DNA of 64,000 nt from Rotaria sordida (GCA_905250125.1 CAJNOL010000407.1:80402-144401); one strand, 5' to 3'; counted from the stretch's first letter, positions 35,262-47,930 are shown. Translations and numbers: made by a program. Notes: generated from the letters alone by a model not told the origin.

Positions 35262-38200
35262 ATGGTTGATATATTTAAATCGGCTATTGATGCAGCATTT
35301 GGCGCTGGATCAAGTGCTCGTATATCAAATAATATGGGATTTGTTGGTGGATCATCAACAACAGCAAGTGGAGGAGTTAAAAGTGATTTTACTGGACAAA
35401 TTGTTGAGGTTGGAAATATTCGATTGAGAGTTGGCAATCAAATAGCTGAAGGTTAATTGATTTTAAAATAGAAAAAAAAAAGATTTTCATTATTTGTTCT
35501 TGACTTTTTATTTGTTTCTTAGGTGGTTATGCATTAGTTTTTATTGCTTATGATGTTAAAACTAATAAAGAATATGCATTAAAAGTAAAATAATTTATTT
35601 ATAAAAAGAAAGGAAAAAAAAATTTTTATTTTATTTCAGAGATTATTTGCTGCAGATGATAGTGCAAAAAAAGCTATTGCTCAAGAAATTTCATTTCTCG
35701 TATGTATATTAATTGAAGAACAGAGAGGCATGAAAGCCATTTTTTGACTTCCTTGAATTTTCCTCAGTTTATGACATTTTTGTTTCATGTTTTCATGAGA
35801 AATCACTTGGTAACAAAATCAAGCTTTTTCTAAAGCATCCAGAGGAAAGTGAAGCATGTAAATTTTCCCATAGTAAGACACCTTGAACTGAAAACTATAT
35901 CAATCGACTACTTATTCTATAGCTTATCTTTGAGAAAGATTTCAGCTCGAACGATTAAGAGAGCCTCCCCGAAAAAAACGTCAATTTTGGTTAAATTTTG
36001 TCGATTTTGTGATTTCTCGCTCGTTAGATAGAGCTAAGTGTCTACTTTCGAATGCACTATAGTTTATTGATTTTATAACGAGGTTTAAGGATATTGTACA
36101 GGCTTTTCTCAACCTCCCATAGAAGAAAATAAGGTTTCTTTTAAAAAAGTTTTGTTTTTAACGTTCCCGTGCGTCTCAGATTTCTGTACCGTTTTAAACG
36201 CTAGAAAGCTGGCCTTGGTGCCAAACGGAAGGCAAAAATTAGCTCTACAACCCAACAGAGTTGAATTTGTCGATTTCCTCATTAATGTTTATAAGAAACT
36301 AACTTTTCCGGACCTACTGCCATCGGTTTTTTCATATATTATCAGAAAAATTTTCTAAAAACACAAGCTAGGAGAGAGAATCGAAAAATCGGGCCCTATT
36401 AAGTTGTAGCGCCACATATTGGCTACATTTTAAAACCAGCTTGAACTTTCTAGCATTCGAAATAGCGGAGAGATTTGGGATACACAGAAACCTAAATGTT
36501 GACTCATAACATTATGCTAACTCTTTGTGTAGACTCAATCTAACGAGCTGAAATTTTTACTGTGAGGTGTCTACGTCTACTGAAAATTTCATCATGATTG
36601 GATGCTCAAAAAAAAATTTCATTTTAGAAGAGGGGGGAGTCCTTTTAAAGGAGTTGCTGAGTGCTGATATAAATATTGTTTCAAACGAGTATCACAATCA
36701 CTTACTGATATTATCATTTCTATTGGTTTTTTCCTAAATATTTCGAGTTCAACTCTTTTAGAAATGAAGTAGAATTTCGTTTAGATACCATTTTTTTGCA
36801 TTTTAGACTGATATTTAATAGATTTCAATTAGAAAGAGTACAGTTTGAGTCAAAATCAATAACATATTTAGAATCTTCATATAGAATTGAGTAGACTGGC
36901 ATGTGTTTCTAAGTTTGGCATTGGATCTTTCTTTTCTTGAAAAATTCAACTGGACTATCTAACCGTCAAAAATCAGTTCAATTAGGAAACTATTCGCACA
37001 ATGAATAATAAGTTCTGAACTCTTGAGACGTTACTAAAAGACCAAAGGACAGATAATTACACAATAAAAAAAAAGTGCATTGATTATATTTATTTTTTTT
37101 GCCTGATCTCTGATGAACGCAAAACTTCGAAACTCAGTAAATAAGCTAAATAATGGCTCTTATCCGTTCGTGTCCTTTCGTTGTTTATTTGTATGTTTAT
37201 TTTTAGCAAAAATTAAATGGGAATCCAAATATAGTTCCATATGTTGCGGCTGCATCAAATCAAGATACAACATTACGTCGTACAGAATATCTTCTTGTTA
37301 CAGAATATTGTTCAGGTGGTCGATTATATGAAAAAGTTGTATATCGTAAAAATCCATTAGAAGTTGAACAAGTTATACAAATTTATTATCAAATTTGTCG
37401 TGCAGTTAAACATATGCATGAACAACAACCTCCTATTATACATCGAGATTTAAAAGTTGAAAATTGTCTTTTAACTTCAAAAGGTTTTATACAATTATGT
37501 GATTTTGGTTCAGCGACAACAAAAGTTTTTTTACCTGATGAAACATGGTCAGTTAAAAAACGAGATTATGTTGAAGATGAAATGACTAAAGTAACAACAC
37601 CAATGTATAGAGCACCAGAAATGTTAGATACATATAATAATTATCCAATTAATGAACAAGTTGATATTTGGGTATTAGATATATATAATTCTAATTTATT
37701 TCTTCTTCCTACAATTTTATGAAATTTTAGGCACTTGGTTGTCTTTTGTATTATTTATGTTTTATTAATCATCCATTTGAAGATTCAGCTAAATTAAGAA
37801 TTCTCAATGCAAAGTATACAATACCATCTAATAATACAAGATATATTGTACTTCATGATCTTATACGTAAGTTTATTTTAAGAAACAATGTGTGTGAAAT
37901 GAAAGTATTTCTATTCCTGAGGAGTCTTGATGAATATTTTAGACACCCGAAATTTTTCTTTGAATGGACAACTCGAAAATTTATGTAAAAAAAAAATGAT
38001 AGCAGAATACATGGCTAATTTTTGCAATAAGTGACAATATTTTCAGATAGAAATCAACAAACTCTACCAAATACATACACATTTTAAGTGTAGTTTGATT
38101 TAATTTTTTGAGACCGTTTTGTGAAAATATTTTAATATAAAATTTAATTTTTATTCAAAAATCGCGATGTTTTTAAAATATTAAACATTTTATACTGTTT

Positions 38201-41200
38201 TCGTTCGTTGGAATAAGCATCGAATTCTGAATAAAACGGAATATTTTGGTTAATGAAAATTCTGATTTTGATTTTTCTCGAAAATTTTTCAGGTGAAAAA
38301 AGTTAACACATATTTTAAATTCTTAAGATATTATTTTTTTGGGTTTGGAATAAAATATTGATAAAATATGAAACGAAATATGATTATCGACAAATATAAA
38401 GCTCATGTATAAAATAATATTTTCAAATCTATATGTTTTGTAGCTGCGGAAAAAGTTATTTTTGTTTTCTTAAATTCAACGAAGATAATTCGACATTTCA
38501 AAGTACAAAGTGCAAAACTCGAAAGAAAAAAAAGGTCATGAATAAGTTATAGCATACGATATGACTAAAGTAAATAGAAAGCATAAAAATATACTTCAAA
38601 TTTTGTTTATTTTGATATACTTATGAGAATCGAGCGAGGAAGTAAAGAAATCCTATGAAAAGTCATGAAATAATTTCATTTTTCATTTTAAACATCAGAG
38701 AAAGCTCTACATTTTTATTTTTTTGATCACATAATGACACGAATGGACTAATTAATTGTTCAACATGAAAATATATATTTTTTTCGTTGCATCGTCAATA
38801 ATTAACTTTCAGGAGGAATTTAACTGTTAATCAAGAGAAAATGTTTATTCTTATCATTCGTGAGAAATGGTATTGCAGCTAATTTCATTTCAATCAGATT
38901 CTAACTGGTTAGAGATGTAACAAAATGGTGGCAGAAACTAAGAACGATAATGAATATTGCACTTATAGAAAGATAGATAAGTGACAGGCTAATAGAAATG
39001 AGCCATAGAATGAAAAAATCTCTGATCTCTATAAAAGATTTGTGTATCATTTGATTAACATTAATGTTCAATTTTTATTTGATCGCACATTTTTTTATTT
39101 GGGATTAAAAATCCTTTTTTTTATCTTGGTCTTTCACTTTTGTTAATAAAGAAGGCAAGAGTGAATGAAGCATACATTACATCTCTTTTGAGATTTTCGA
39201 CAGTAATGTAATTTAACTAATTATAAAAATCAAAAGAAAGATTAATCTCTTAGCCAACGTTGGATCATGTTTGACTCATTCATAATCAGCAATATGAAAA
39301 ATGGTCTATCTAAAATTATAAGTGGGTTTTTGGATTAATATAGAGAAAATGACAATATAACTACGAAAAAAAAAACATAAAAAACTCAGATGAACAATAA
39401 AGCCAATTCTTATGTGTCATTCAAGACGAATGGCTCATTTTAAACCCATTCTACATCTCCACAGTGAAATGACTTTACCCAAATTTATTTCTACCGGTGT
39501 CATATTCAACATCTGCATAAGCTATTCCGTTAGTTGACTCAAAACTAACTCTACTAGATTAGTATCAAGAAATAAAGAGTTAAATAATATCAAATCGAAC
39601 AGTTAAAATGGCAAGAGACACTTATATATATTTTATGTAGGATTCTAGTGGTTAGATGATATAATAAAAATCTTTCAAAAAGAGAATCTTATGATTGTCC
39701 AAGATTCGTAATATGCAATATAATAAATTGATTAAATAATAAAAATATTTGTTTAGATACACTACTAAAAGTTGATCCTCGTCAACGACCAACAATTCAT
39801 ACATTAGTTGAAAATATTGAAGATTTAGCTATAGGAAATGATATTGGTCTTAATGAACCATTAACTTTTCTTTTTAATACCAATGAAACAATTAATTCAA
39901 CTAATCCAACTGCTGCTGCTGCTGCTGCTGCTCCTGTTGGAAATCCATCAGCTGGTAAGAAGAAAAAACAAATTCCCTTGTTGAACAAAACAAATAAATA
40001 ATTTATTTAGCTTCAGCAAGAGTACCAGTTGGTGGAAATCATCCATCATCAAATGCTGGTGTTAGTAGTTACATTCCATCATCAATAAAAGGTTTAAATA
40101 CATCAGGAAAATCATGGATGAAAAGTATTATTGATACATCATCTAAAGTTATTAATGAAGGTGTTCAACAAGTCAAACAGTAAAAACTTTTTTTCTTTAT
40201 TGATATTTTTTTTTTTTTGAAAATAATAATTTTCTTTTAAAGAACTTTGGCAACAAATACTACAACAAATATTACAGCAGGAAGTTCAATGGGTATTGGT
40301 CATCATCATCATTTTGAAGTTGATCTTAGTTATATTACGTCGAAAGTAATCGGTATGATTTAATGTATTGTTTAAGATTAAGTCTCATTTCAAGAAATTG
40401 ATTTTGTTAGACGAAATGAAGAAGAAGAAAGTTTTTTCTATTCTTCATGGATGAGTTCATTTCCACGGTTGTGCTTTCCTTTACTTCATCTTTCAATACT
40501 GATCTAAGATTCTACCGGTCAATTCGATAGATCTTTGGTCAGAAAATAGTAGGAACTTGGAAAGAAAAATATTGAAAACTTAGATATGGTATCTTTGCTT
40601 TCAAAATCGTATCATTCTCTAGTCGAAATCGGACGTATCTCGTTCATCTGACTAAGTCCAGTCCTGGTCAAAAATACACAAGCATTGGATTTTTTTAAAC
40701 ATTTAACTCAAATACAAGCAATAGTTTGAATAGCTAATGAAGTTGTCTATCAAATGCATTTCATACTGAAATTTTCTAGACGGACTACGAGAGAGAGGTT
40801 TCTGACTAATCAAAAATGGTAGTTTTCGAACTCCAGAAAACTATGTGACAAATAGTTTTGAAGAGTACCATTTTAAAGAGCATAAAATTCTGAATGATAT
40901 GAGAAATTGCCAGATTTCCTACGACCTTTCCTTAAAAAGTTATAGGGATCACAAAAAACTGCGCTTTTTGACAATGTGCTATGATAAACTTCACTTTCTT
41001 TCATTTTTGTGATGCTTATAACATTTTAAGAAAAGGTCGTTGAAAATGTGACGACACTTCATTTTATTCAGAACTTTATACTCTTTAAGACGGTATTCTT
41101 TAAAAATAATTTCTATATAGTCTTCTTGAATGCAAAAACTACCGTTTTTGGTTTTGCAGAAATCTTTCTCTCATAGTCGATCTATGAAGTTACAATATGA

Positions 41201-44200
41201 AATGCATTTGTTAGAGAACTTTATTAATTATTCAAACTCGTATTTGAATTCCAGTTAAATACTTCGTATCGTTGAAAAAAAAATACGTTAGTCTTATTTT
41301 TTTTTGACCAATACTATAGAAACTCTATTTGAAAGAAAAAAGTCATTCCTAAAATTCATGAAGTTTACTTTGCTCTATTGATAATTCTAAAAGTAAATAT
41401 CTAATTCAAAATAGATAGAAAAATGAATTTTTGTTTTTTTTTTTAGTAATGGCTACACCACGCGATAATCCATCTGAATTATCAGGTCGTCAATCAGCAG
41501 AATTAATTCGTGATTTACTCGATACAAAACATTCTCAATCATATATGTTATTTTCACTTGATCAACTTCAGCGTGGTCATCATTCCTATCGAAAAGAATT
41601 ATTTCATAATAGAGTTTGTTTATTATTATTGAATAATTACTTTTTTATTTAAATTGTTTTCAATTTAGGTTATTGATTTACCATTATGTGATGAAAAACA
41701 TTCTCCACGTTTAGTTGATCTATTATGTTTTTGTCATAACATTAGTTCATTCTTACTTGAATCACCATCAAATACAGCTGTACTTCATTGTTTTGTAAGT
41801 ATTTTATTATTATTTTTTTCTTAATTTAAATTCTTTATTTAAATAAATAAAAGGATGGAAGAAATCAAATAGCTTTTGGAACATGTGCATTAATTGCATA
41901 TCATGGAATATTTCAACAAGTTGATCATATTGTTCGATATTATGAATCACGTCGATGTGCACATCCATTTTTAACATTATCACAAAAAAGGTTTTGTTGT
42001 TGTTTTTTTATTTTTTTCAATTAAATTTTTAGAGAAATAATAATAATAATGTTTTAATAGATATATTCAATATTTATGTGATTTATCATGTGGCGTTATT
42101 GAAAAACCACATTTTACTGAATTAATGCTTAAAACAATAAATTTATCACCAGTACCATTATTTAATCGAGAAAGGTTTTTAATTAAAAAGTTTTTTTATA
42201 TTTTATCTATAAAATATTTTGTTTTTTCTGTTTTAGAAATGGTTGTCGACCATACGTTGATGTTTTTAATCAAGATTATAAAAAAATATTTTCAACATAT
42301 CAAGAAGCAAATAAACTTCGGTTAAAATTTATTTTTATTAATTTTTCAAATTTTAATGAATTTTCTTTTAGACTATTTTCTGCAACTGATGGTGTTTGTT
42401 TAATTCCATTGAATATTCCATTTAATGGTGATCTTACAATTCATGTATCACATGCGCCTGTGGGATTATCACTTCAAGCACATGTAAGATTTTTTTTTCT
42501 TTTATAAAACATACTTTTTCAACAATTACTGAATTTTTGCAGTCCGTTCTATTGAAAATTAGATAAACGAGATCCGAACAGTTGCTCACCGGACACTTGC
42601 TTGCTGAACACTTGCTCGCTAGGATAGTTGTTCGCTAGAATAGTTGCTCGTTAGGATAATTGCTCTAGAATGGAATGATCGCTCAATCGTAAATGAAAGA
42701 ATTCAGAACCAAATTGACTGTATCGATCGTTTTCGTTGGCGCTCAAGATGAACAGTAACATTTCCCATTAATCTATGGAATATGGCAGTACGTATGAAAA
42801 ATTATATGCATCGAACAAATAACAACATGGAAGCATGGCATCGAAAATTGAACTGTGTATTTCAATGTAAACATCTCACGTTATGAACATTTCTAGATAA
42901 ATTAATCAAAGAAGAAAATAATATATATTCGGATATCATCAATGCTATATCTGGTAGTCAACCATCAAAACGAAAAAAAACGAATCCTTAAACCAACGAT
43001 TACACAATTTAGTTCAAGATCCACATACAGACACCAAGGTTCAGTTAAAATACATAGGACGTTTATTATCTTTGTAGAGTGTCGTGTTTGTTTTCTGTTG
43101 TTGTTAGTATTAAAGAATATTGTCATATATCTCATACATATATTTACTTCGAAGCATTTTTACGAGCAAGTACCCTAGCGAGCAAATGTTCTAAATCCGA
43201 GGTAAACATTGAGAATTTCGATTAAATTATAAATTGGAATAGATTTGACTAGAATTCTTACGTTAGTTTTTTTTTCTTAGCCTAGAATTGAGAAATCTAT
43301 TAAACGTTAATATAATTGTTTTAGGATGGTGGAATTCGTATATGCGAATTGACAATCAATTCAAATTTTTGCCCATTAAATCATTCGGAATTATCTTATT
43401 CAAGGTATTTGAAATAAAACAATAAGAAAATTTAGATTTTTTTTTCTAAGTAAAAAATATTTATTAAGATATGAATTGGATGGTGCTGAGCAAACTGAAA
43501 AATATCCACCATCATTTCGTCTAACATTGGATACAATATCGTCAAAAAAAGCTTCACCAAATGATCAAGAGGCTATGTCAAAACAATTAGATAATACAAT
43601 TAAAAAACCACAATGTTTATTCAAAGATGAAAACGAATTTCGACATACTATTGATGAATATGGTAAAGAAAAAAAAAAAGATTTAATTTTGTTTTTCTTT
43701 TATTTTAAAAAATTAATTTTTTTAAAAACAAAATAGAAAAACATTTTAAAATTTCAATTGGTATGATTGCTGTTGTCTATATTGATGTTGTTCTTTGTTA
43801 AAATGAAAAATAAAATCTAAATTATTTCTTTTTTTTCTATAATTAGGTGATGGTCATCAATATCATGGAACTTATAAAATAGAATCACCATCACCTAATC
43901 GTTCAACTAAACTCAATGTTGAACAACCAATATCTAATATTAGCAATACATCTTCACCTGAATTAAATCGTGATTCATCTTCCACACCTCAATCAACATC
44001 AACTTCATTTCCTAATCCATTTCAAGAACAACAAATTTTATCAAATCCCTCATTACAAGAAGAATCACAAACGAAAGATGATATAGCTGTTGGTACTCTT
44101 CTTGATATAACTGGTGATGATACACATCATTCTCAATCTCAACCAATAAATATAACAAATACAGAAAATGATTTATTAAATTTACATCTTGATACTCAAA

Positions 44201-44604
44201 CAAATTATTCTACACCAACAATAAAAACAACAGATTTACTTGGTGTTGATTTTAATTCAATGTCATTAGATAAACCAATATTACATCGAAATGCATCTGA
44301 AGTTATTTTACCACCACCAATTCAAGCAACAACAATTCATAAAACAGAAATTAAATCTTCTTCAAATCAAAATATTAATCGGTTAGATCCATTTCAAGAT
44401 TTATTTTCATCATCAACAACACAAAAAACATCAAGTAATGAAAGTCTTGCTACAAAACAAGCAGCTGGTAAGAATATTTCCTATATAGATGTCGCACATT
44501 TACAATACTTCTCATCATTCACCGTTTTGTTTCTCTTTCTATCGTTTCAATATATAAGAAAATGTTAGACTAAATTCATCGTCCCACTTCGGTGGGACAT
44601 ATAA

Positions 44605-44636
<32 letters not shown>

Positions 44637-46168
44637 GGCCCCTGCGCAAGGATGACACGCAAAATCGTGAAGCGTTCCATATTTTTTTTTGCATTTTTTT
44701 TTAGCTACAGCTAAGTTAACCAATACACCACCAACATCTACAACATCAATTCCGCCTTATAATATCAATCAATCAAGTAAACCTGTCACTCCACCAACAC
44801 AACAACCCATTAAACCTGCTACTCCACCAACACAACCAAAACAACAACCAAGTGAGCATTAGTCTTAACTTATTGACAATGATCATCTTAAACGAATATT
44901 TAGTTTTGCAATAGAAAGAGAGTCAATTATGAAAGATAACTTGTTGAGAATTTATTATCTTTGAATCGTATCAAAAAGTTTATTAGTCATATCTTTAAAA
45001 ACAAATTTTTATTCAATATAAACAGATGAACAACGAAAAGGGATATACTTTCTTTGTATTGTTATTTCTTAGATCAGGTCTTGCGTATTGTAACACTTTC
45101 TGATTGAGATACCGTTACCTGTAATACTTGATCGAACTGTCTAGGTGGTTTTTATTCTTTTGTTCTATTTAATGAAAACAAAACCGATCCGTTTTAAAAC
45201 TTAATCGTAAATAACGAATGAGTTACTATGAAAATGTTCATATTAAAATTAGATCCATACGAATATGAAATTTGTCTATCTATGTTTTGTTTTCCAATGA
45301 ACAGACATCTATAAAGTCGTCGTTTTGTTACTTTATAGAGTTTTTTATTATACACTGAAGCATCTATCATCATGTAAGTATATAGTACGATAAGTAAATG
45401 AGAAGTGAATAGGAATTATTTCGGATCGTATTATAAAAACAAAAATGACTAACGACGATTATTGGTGATAACTAAATCAAAAAAAAAAAGATAAATAAAA
45501 TTAGAGAATAGAAAACAGCTAATATATTAACATTTCCCTCAAACTAGTTTAATCAGTATTTTTAGTGTTTGAACATCAATAATAATAATATTTTATTTTT
45601 AGATCTGGTTAAACCAAACCCAAGTTCATCTCGTCCTCAATCATCTCCATTTGATTTTGATACATTAGTTCGTGAACAATCTGGAATGTCGGATTGGGGT
45701 TCAAAAGCACGACAAGGCACAGAATCTATTGGTGTTATTCGTAAAGCTGAATTAGTTAAAGAAATTGATCCAATTGTTCTTAAAGTATGTTTTATTTATT
45801 TATTTATTTATTTTGTATTTCTATTTAAATAAATAAAATAGGTTCGAGAATGGACTGAAGGAAAAAAGAGAAATATTCGAGCATTATTATGTTCATTATT
45901 AACTGTTACATGGCCTGAATGTACTTGGAGAGGATGTCAAATGCATGAATTAGTTACACCCGACCAAGTTAAAAAAGTTTATAGAAAAGCAGTACTTCAT
46001 ATTCATCCGGATAAAGTAAGAATAAAATTATTGTTTTTCATTTCAAATTAAAAATTTTTATTTTTATTTTTTTTAAAGCTTCGTGATGATCCAAATGAAG
46101 AACTAGCAAGGTTAATATTTGTGGAACTTAATGAAGCATGGTCTCAATTTGAACGGGAAACAAGTTAA
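35262..46168 (+). CDS. GAK: Cyclin-G-associated kinase / auxilin (NAK-family kinase, PTEN-like, C2, J domain)
   Basis: Twenty-one exons: 35262-35451, 35523-35584, 35640-35699, 37207-37671, 37731-37866, 39757-39954, 40011-40179, 40243-40352, 41447-41613, 41669-41794, 41854-41990, 42061-42174, 42237-42320, 42372-42483, 43325-43404, 43469-43662, 43847-44467, 44705-44851, 45603-45784, 45842-46015, 46079-46168; 3618 nt, 1205 residues (human GAK about 1311). GAK recruits Hsc70 to uncoat clathrin vesicles and phosphorylates AP-complex mu subunits. Seen: Gly-rich loop AEGGYALVF, lysine in [20 protein letters not shown] and PMYRAPEM (kinase, about 50-350); tensin/PTEN-like domain with VLHCFDGRNQ (about 455-610), lacking a full C-x5-R signature as in other GAKs; C2 domain; a disordered Pro/Ser/Gln region with LLNLH (clathrin-box-like), NPF and DPF adaptor motifs; and a C-terminal J domain with HPD in IHPDK. 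Five introns exceed 0.7 kb and several hold mobile elements. Confidence 0.95.
35930..36640. repeat. Dispersed foldback element, copy 2 (inverted relative to 5088-5840)
   Basis: It lies in the third intron of the GAK gene. It is the reverse complement of the 5.1-5.8 kb element at moderate divergence (for example CATCATGATTGGATGCTCAA at 36590 against the complement of 5119-5150). It shows the same internal palindrome: about 36160-36275 against the complement of 36380-36495. Having two copies confirms a transposed family rather than a chance hairpin. Confidence 0.72.
37867..39756 (+). other. Large fifth intron of GAK
   Basis: About 1.9 kb of AT-rich sequence between kinase exons. I see no RNA gene, repeat arm or coding remnant that I can support. 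Confidence 0.4.
40666..41316. repeat. Foldback in the eighth intron of GAK, arms about 280 bp
   Basis: The outward-facing arms align over almost their whole length: TCAAATGCATTTCATA (40750) against the complement of 41200, CTACGAGAGAGAGGTTTCTG (40787) against the complement of 41160-41180, and AAAATGGTAGTTTT (40813) against the complement of 41140. The centre is near 40975 and the loop is very short. The ends read GGTCAAAAA and its complement TTTTTTTGACC. No coding capacity. Confidence 0.8.
42571..43201 (+). mobile_element. MULE-type DNA transposon remnant in the fourteenth intron of GAK
   Basis: Terminal inverted repeats are recognisable: GATCCGAACAGTTGCTCACC (42571) against the complement of the right end near 43201, both continuing into GCTCGCTAGG-like words, which are also tandemly repeated at the left end (42600-42660). 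Inside, on the plus strand, an interrupted frame reads [27 protein letters not shown] and [10 protein letters not shown]. This matches the C-terminal T-N-N-x-x-E-x-W-H block of Mutator-like transposases. The body is about 0.6 kb, so most of the transposase is gone and stops interrupt the rest. It is non-functional. Confidence 0.65.
44516..44580 (+). promoter_or_regulatory. Putative Pol III type 3 promoter of the U6 gene
   Basis: TATATAAG lies at 44551-44558, that is 30 to 23 bases before the U6 start, the usual TATA position for snRNA genes transcribed by RNA polymerase III. A proximal sequence element would be expected about 60 bases upstream (near 44516-44530), but its consensus for this organism is unknown to me. 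All of it lies in the GAK intron. Confidence 0.65.
44581..44685 (+). ncRNA. RNU6: U6 spliceosomal snRNA, in an intron of GAK
   Basis: The sequence is nearly identical to animal U6. It has a perfect 5' stem-loop (GTCCCAC-TTCG-GTGGGAC), then CATATAATAAAATTGGAACG, the invariant ACAGAGA box with GATTAGCATGGCCCCTGCGC, then AAGGATGACACGC and the 3' TCGTGAAGCGTTCC. The catalytic AGC triad and the internal stem-loop are intact. It is followed by a nine-T Pol III terminator at 44682-44690. The 5' stem differs from the human one by compensated changes, which argues for function rather than decay. It is on the same strand as GAK, inside the 237-nt intron 44468-44704, and its terminator ends 14 nt before the GAK splice acceptor. 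Confidence 0.95.
44682..44690 (+). terminator. Pol III oligo-T terminator of U6
   Basis: Nine consecutive T residues directly after the conserved U6 3' end. They also merge into the pyrimidine tract of the GAK intron acceptor. Confidence 0.8.
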
Positions 46169-47509
46169 TCATCTGAACATTCCATTACTCGATTTCCTTT
46201 TTTTTGTTCTCCTTTTATTTTATGCTGTGTGCAATTCATATGTATTCATAGTGTCACCTTGTTCTAATAGACAAAAAAAAGCACAAAAAATACATTTCAC
46301 CTTCTTTTAATTCTCAATATTTTTACCAGCTAACTGTGTTCGTTTGTGTATAATTATATATTTCCATTAATCTTTTTGTTTCCGTCTTCTTTTCTTTTTG
46401 TGTTTACGTATTAAAAATAAAATAAATCTAATGACTATGATAAAGAAAATTTATTGTTCATAGTTGAAGATATTTAAACTATTTCGTTTGTCAAAGATGT
46501 TATTTTGCAATATAAAAATGCTTTCTATAAACTTTGGTTCCGCCGAGTTATTATTATTGAAAAATCAGCACTGCCGATGTGATACAAAAAAGAACAAAAG
46601 TTTTCAATGCATGCGCTTCTATTTACTAAACGTGCTAATTTAAAGAGTATTTTTCAGGCTACAAAATCTCTACGAAAAGTTTTTCAATAAAAAGTTGAAA
46701 TTATTCATTGTGAGTGACGTGAGTGATGATTATGAATATGGAAACGAAAAATCCTCTTGTAACTGAATGAGAAATCTAAAAATCAATTCTAAATAATATA
46801 AAACCTTGGCGATAGCGGGATAATTGAAAAACCAAAAGTCTCGCTCCGTAAAGTATAGTTTATAGCATGGAGACTATCCTGAAATTCTTGAACTTTTCTG
46901 ACAGAGAGTTATTCGATAATTAAATTTTGATTTACAAGGCGGAAAATGTAGATTTGGAATCTTTAGTACCTTTCGATACTGAAAATTCTGTGGCGTTGAT
47001 ATATATTTGAAATTAGACTGGGAAATTAAGGTGATCAATTTTACTTTTTCAAAGTTTTTTTTCTAGCACATTATCATAAAGATTAACGAAAAAAAAGCTA
47101 TAGACAAAATTATTTAAGATTATTTCGACAATTGTTTCAAAAGGTGGCACTCTATGTCGACTTTCTTCATGTCAAAAATAAAAAAAGCAAACTCAAAGAG
47201 GAACAACAACATACTCTCTATTCGATATAATCTTCATCGATTCTCCAATTGATTTATTATTAATCATCAATATTAAAAATGAAAAAGTGAGATAAACAAA
47301 AACAGATAATAGATATAAGCATAATTAACAACGAGTTGATAACTTACTTAAAAATAAAAAAAACTTCTAGCTCACATAAGATTTAGTACATCAATTTGAA
47401 GGTAAATTTACTAAATATTCAAAATTAGAAATTCTAGATGAGAAAACTTTTTCTAAGTTCTGATCAATAGAATGTAATACGCTACTTGTACATACAACAC
47501 CAGCAATGA
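46169..47509. other. Intergenic stretch 3' of GAK
   Basis: It contains the GAK 3' UTR, with an AATAAAATAAA cluster at 46415-46425 as a likely polyadenylation signal. No gene was recognised beyond it. Confidence 0.45.
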
Positions 47510-47760
47510 GAATAAGGGTGAAATCTATGACCAGAAAGGATTTGATCGGAACTACGAGAAACAAAAAGTTGTCTCGATTTGAATTAAAGAATATTGTTAT
47601 ATATTCTATGATTTTAAGAGAATTATCTTACAAATGAACTCAATGAGAACATTTATTGAAGAATTATTTTTAGATGTGACACAAATAAATTCTGGAAGAG
47701 TTTTCTCTAAGTCGAAATCAAGACCAAAAACGACTTAATCCTGCACACCTTTGTTTTCAA
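47510..47760. repeat. Dispersed repeat, copy 2 (other copy at 11390-11705)
   Basis: Same orientation and block order as the copy at 11.4 kb: AAAGTTGTCTCGAT (47568), TATATTCTATGATTTTAAGA (47600), TTTTAGATGTGACACAAATA (47668) and GAGTTTTCTCTA (47698). No coding capacity. Confidence 0.6.
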
Positions 47761-47930
47761 CATTTAACCACGAAACTAATATGAATAAGATTTGAGATTT
47801 CATTGTAAATAAGAATTCTTACTGAGATATATACGGAAAATATTTTTTTTCGTGGATTAATCTTAATTATTCTTCATTTTTATTATAATTTTTATTTGAA
47901 TAATTGATTTAGTAATTTGAAAATCAAACT

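Noticed and set aside
44468-44571. C-terminal extension of the long GAK exon past 44467
   Set aside because: A good GTAAGA donor follows GCT-G at 44467, the next exon at 44705 continues in phase, and the extension runs into the U6 promoter.
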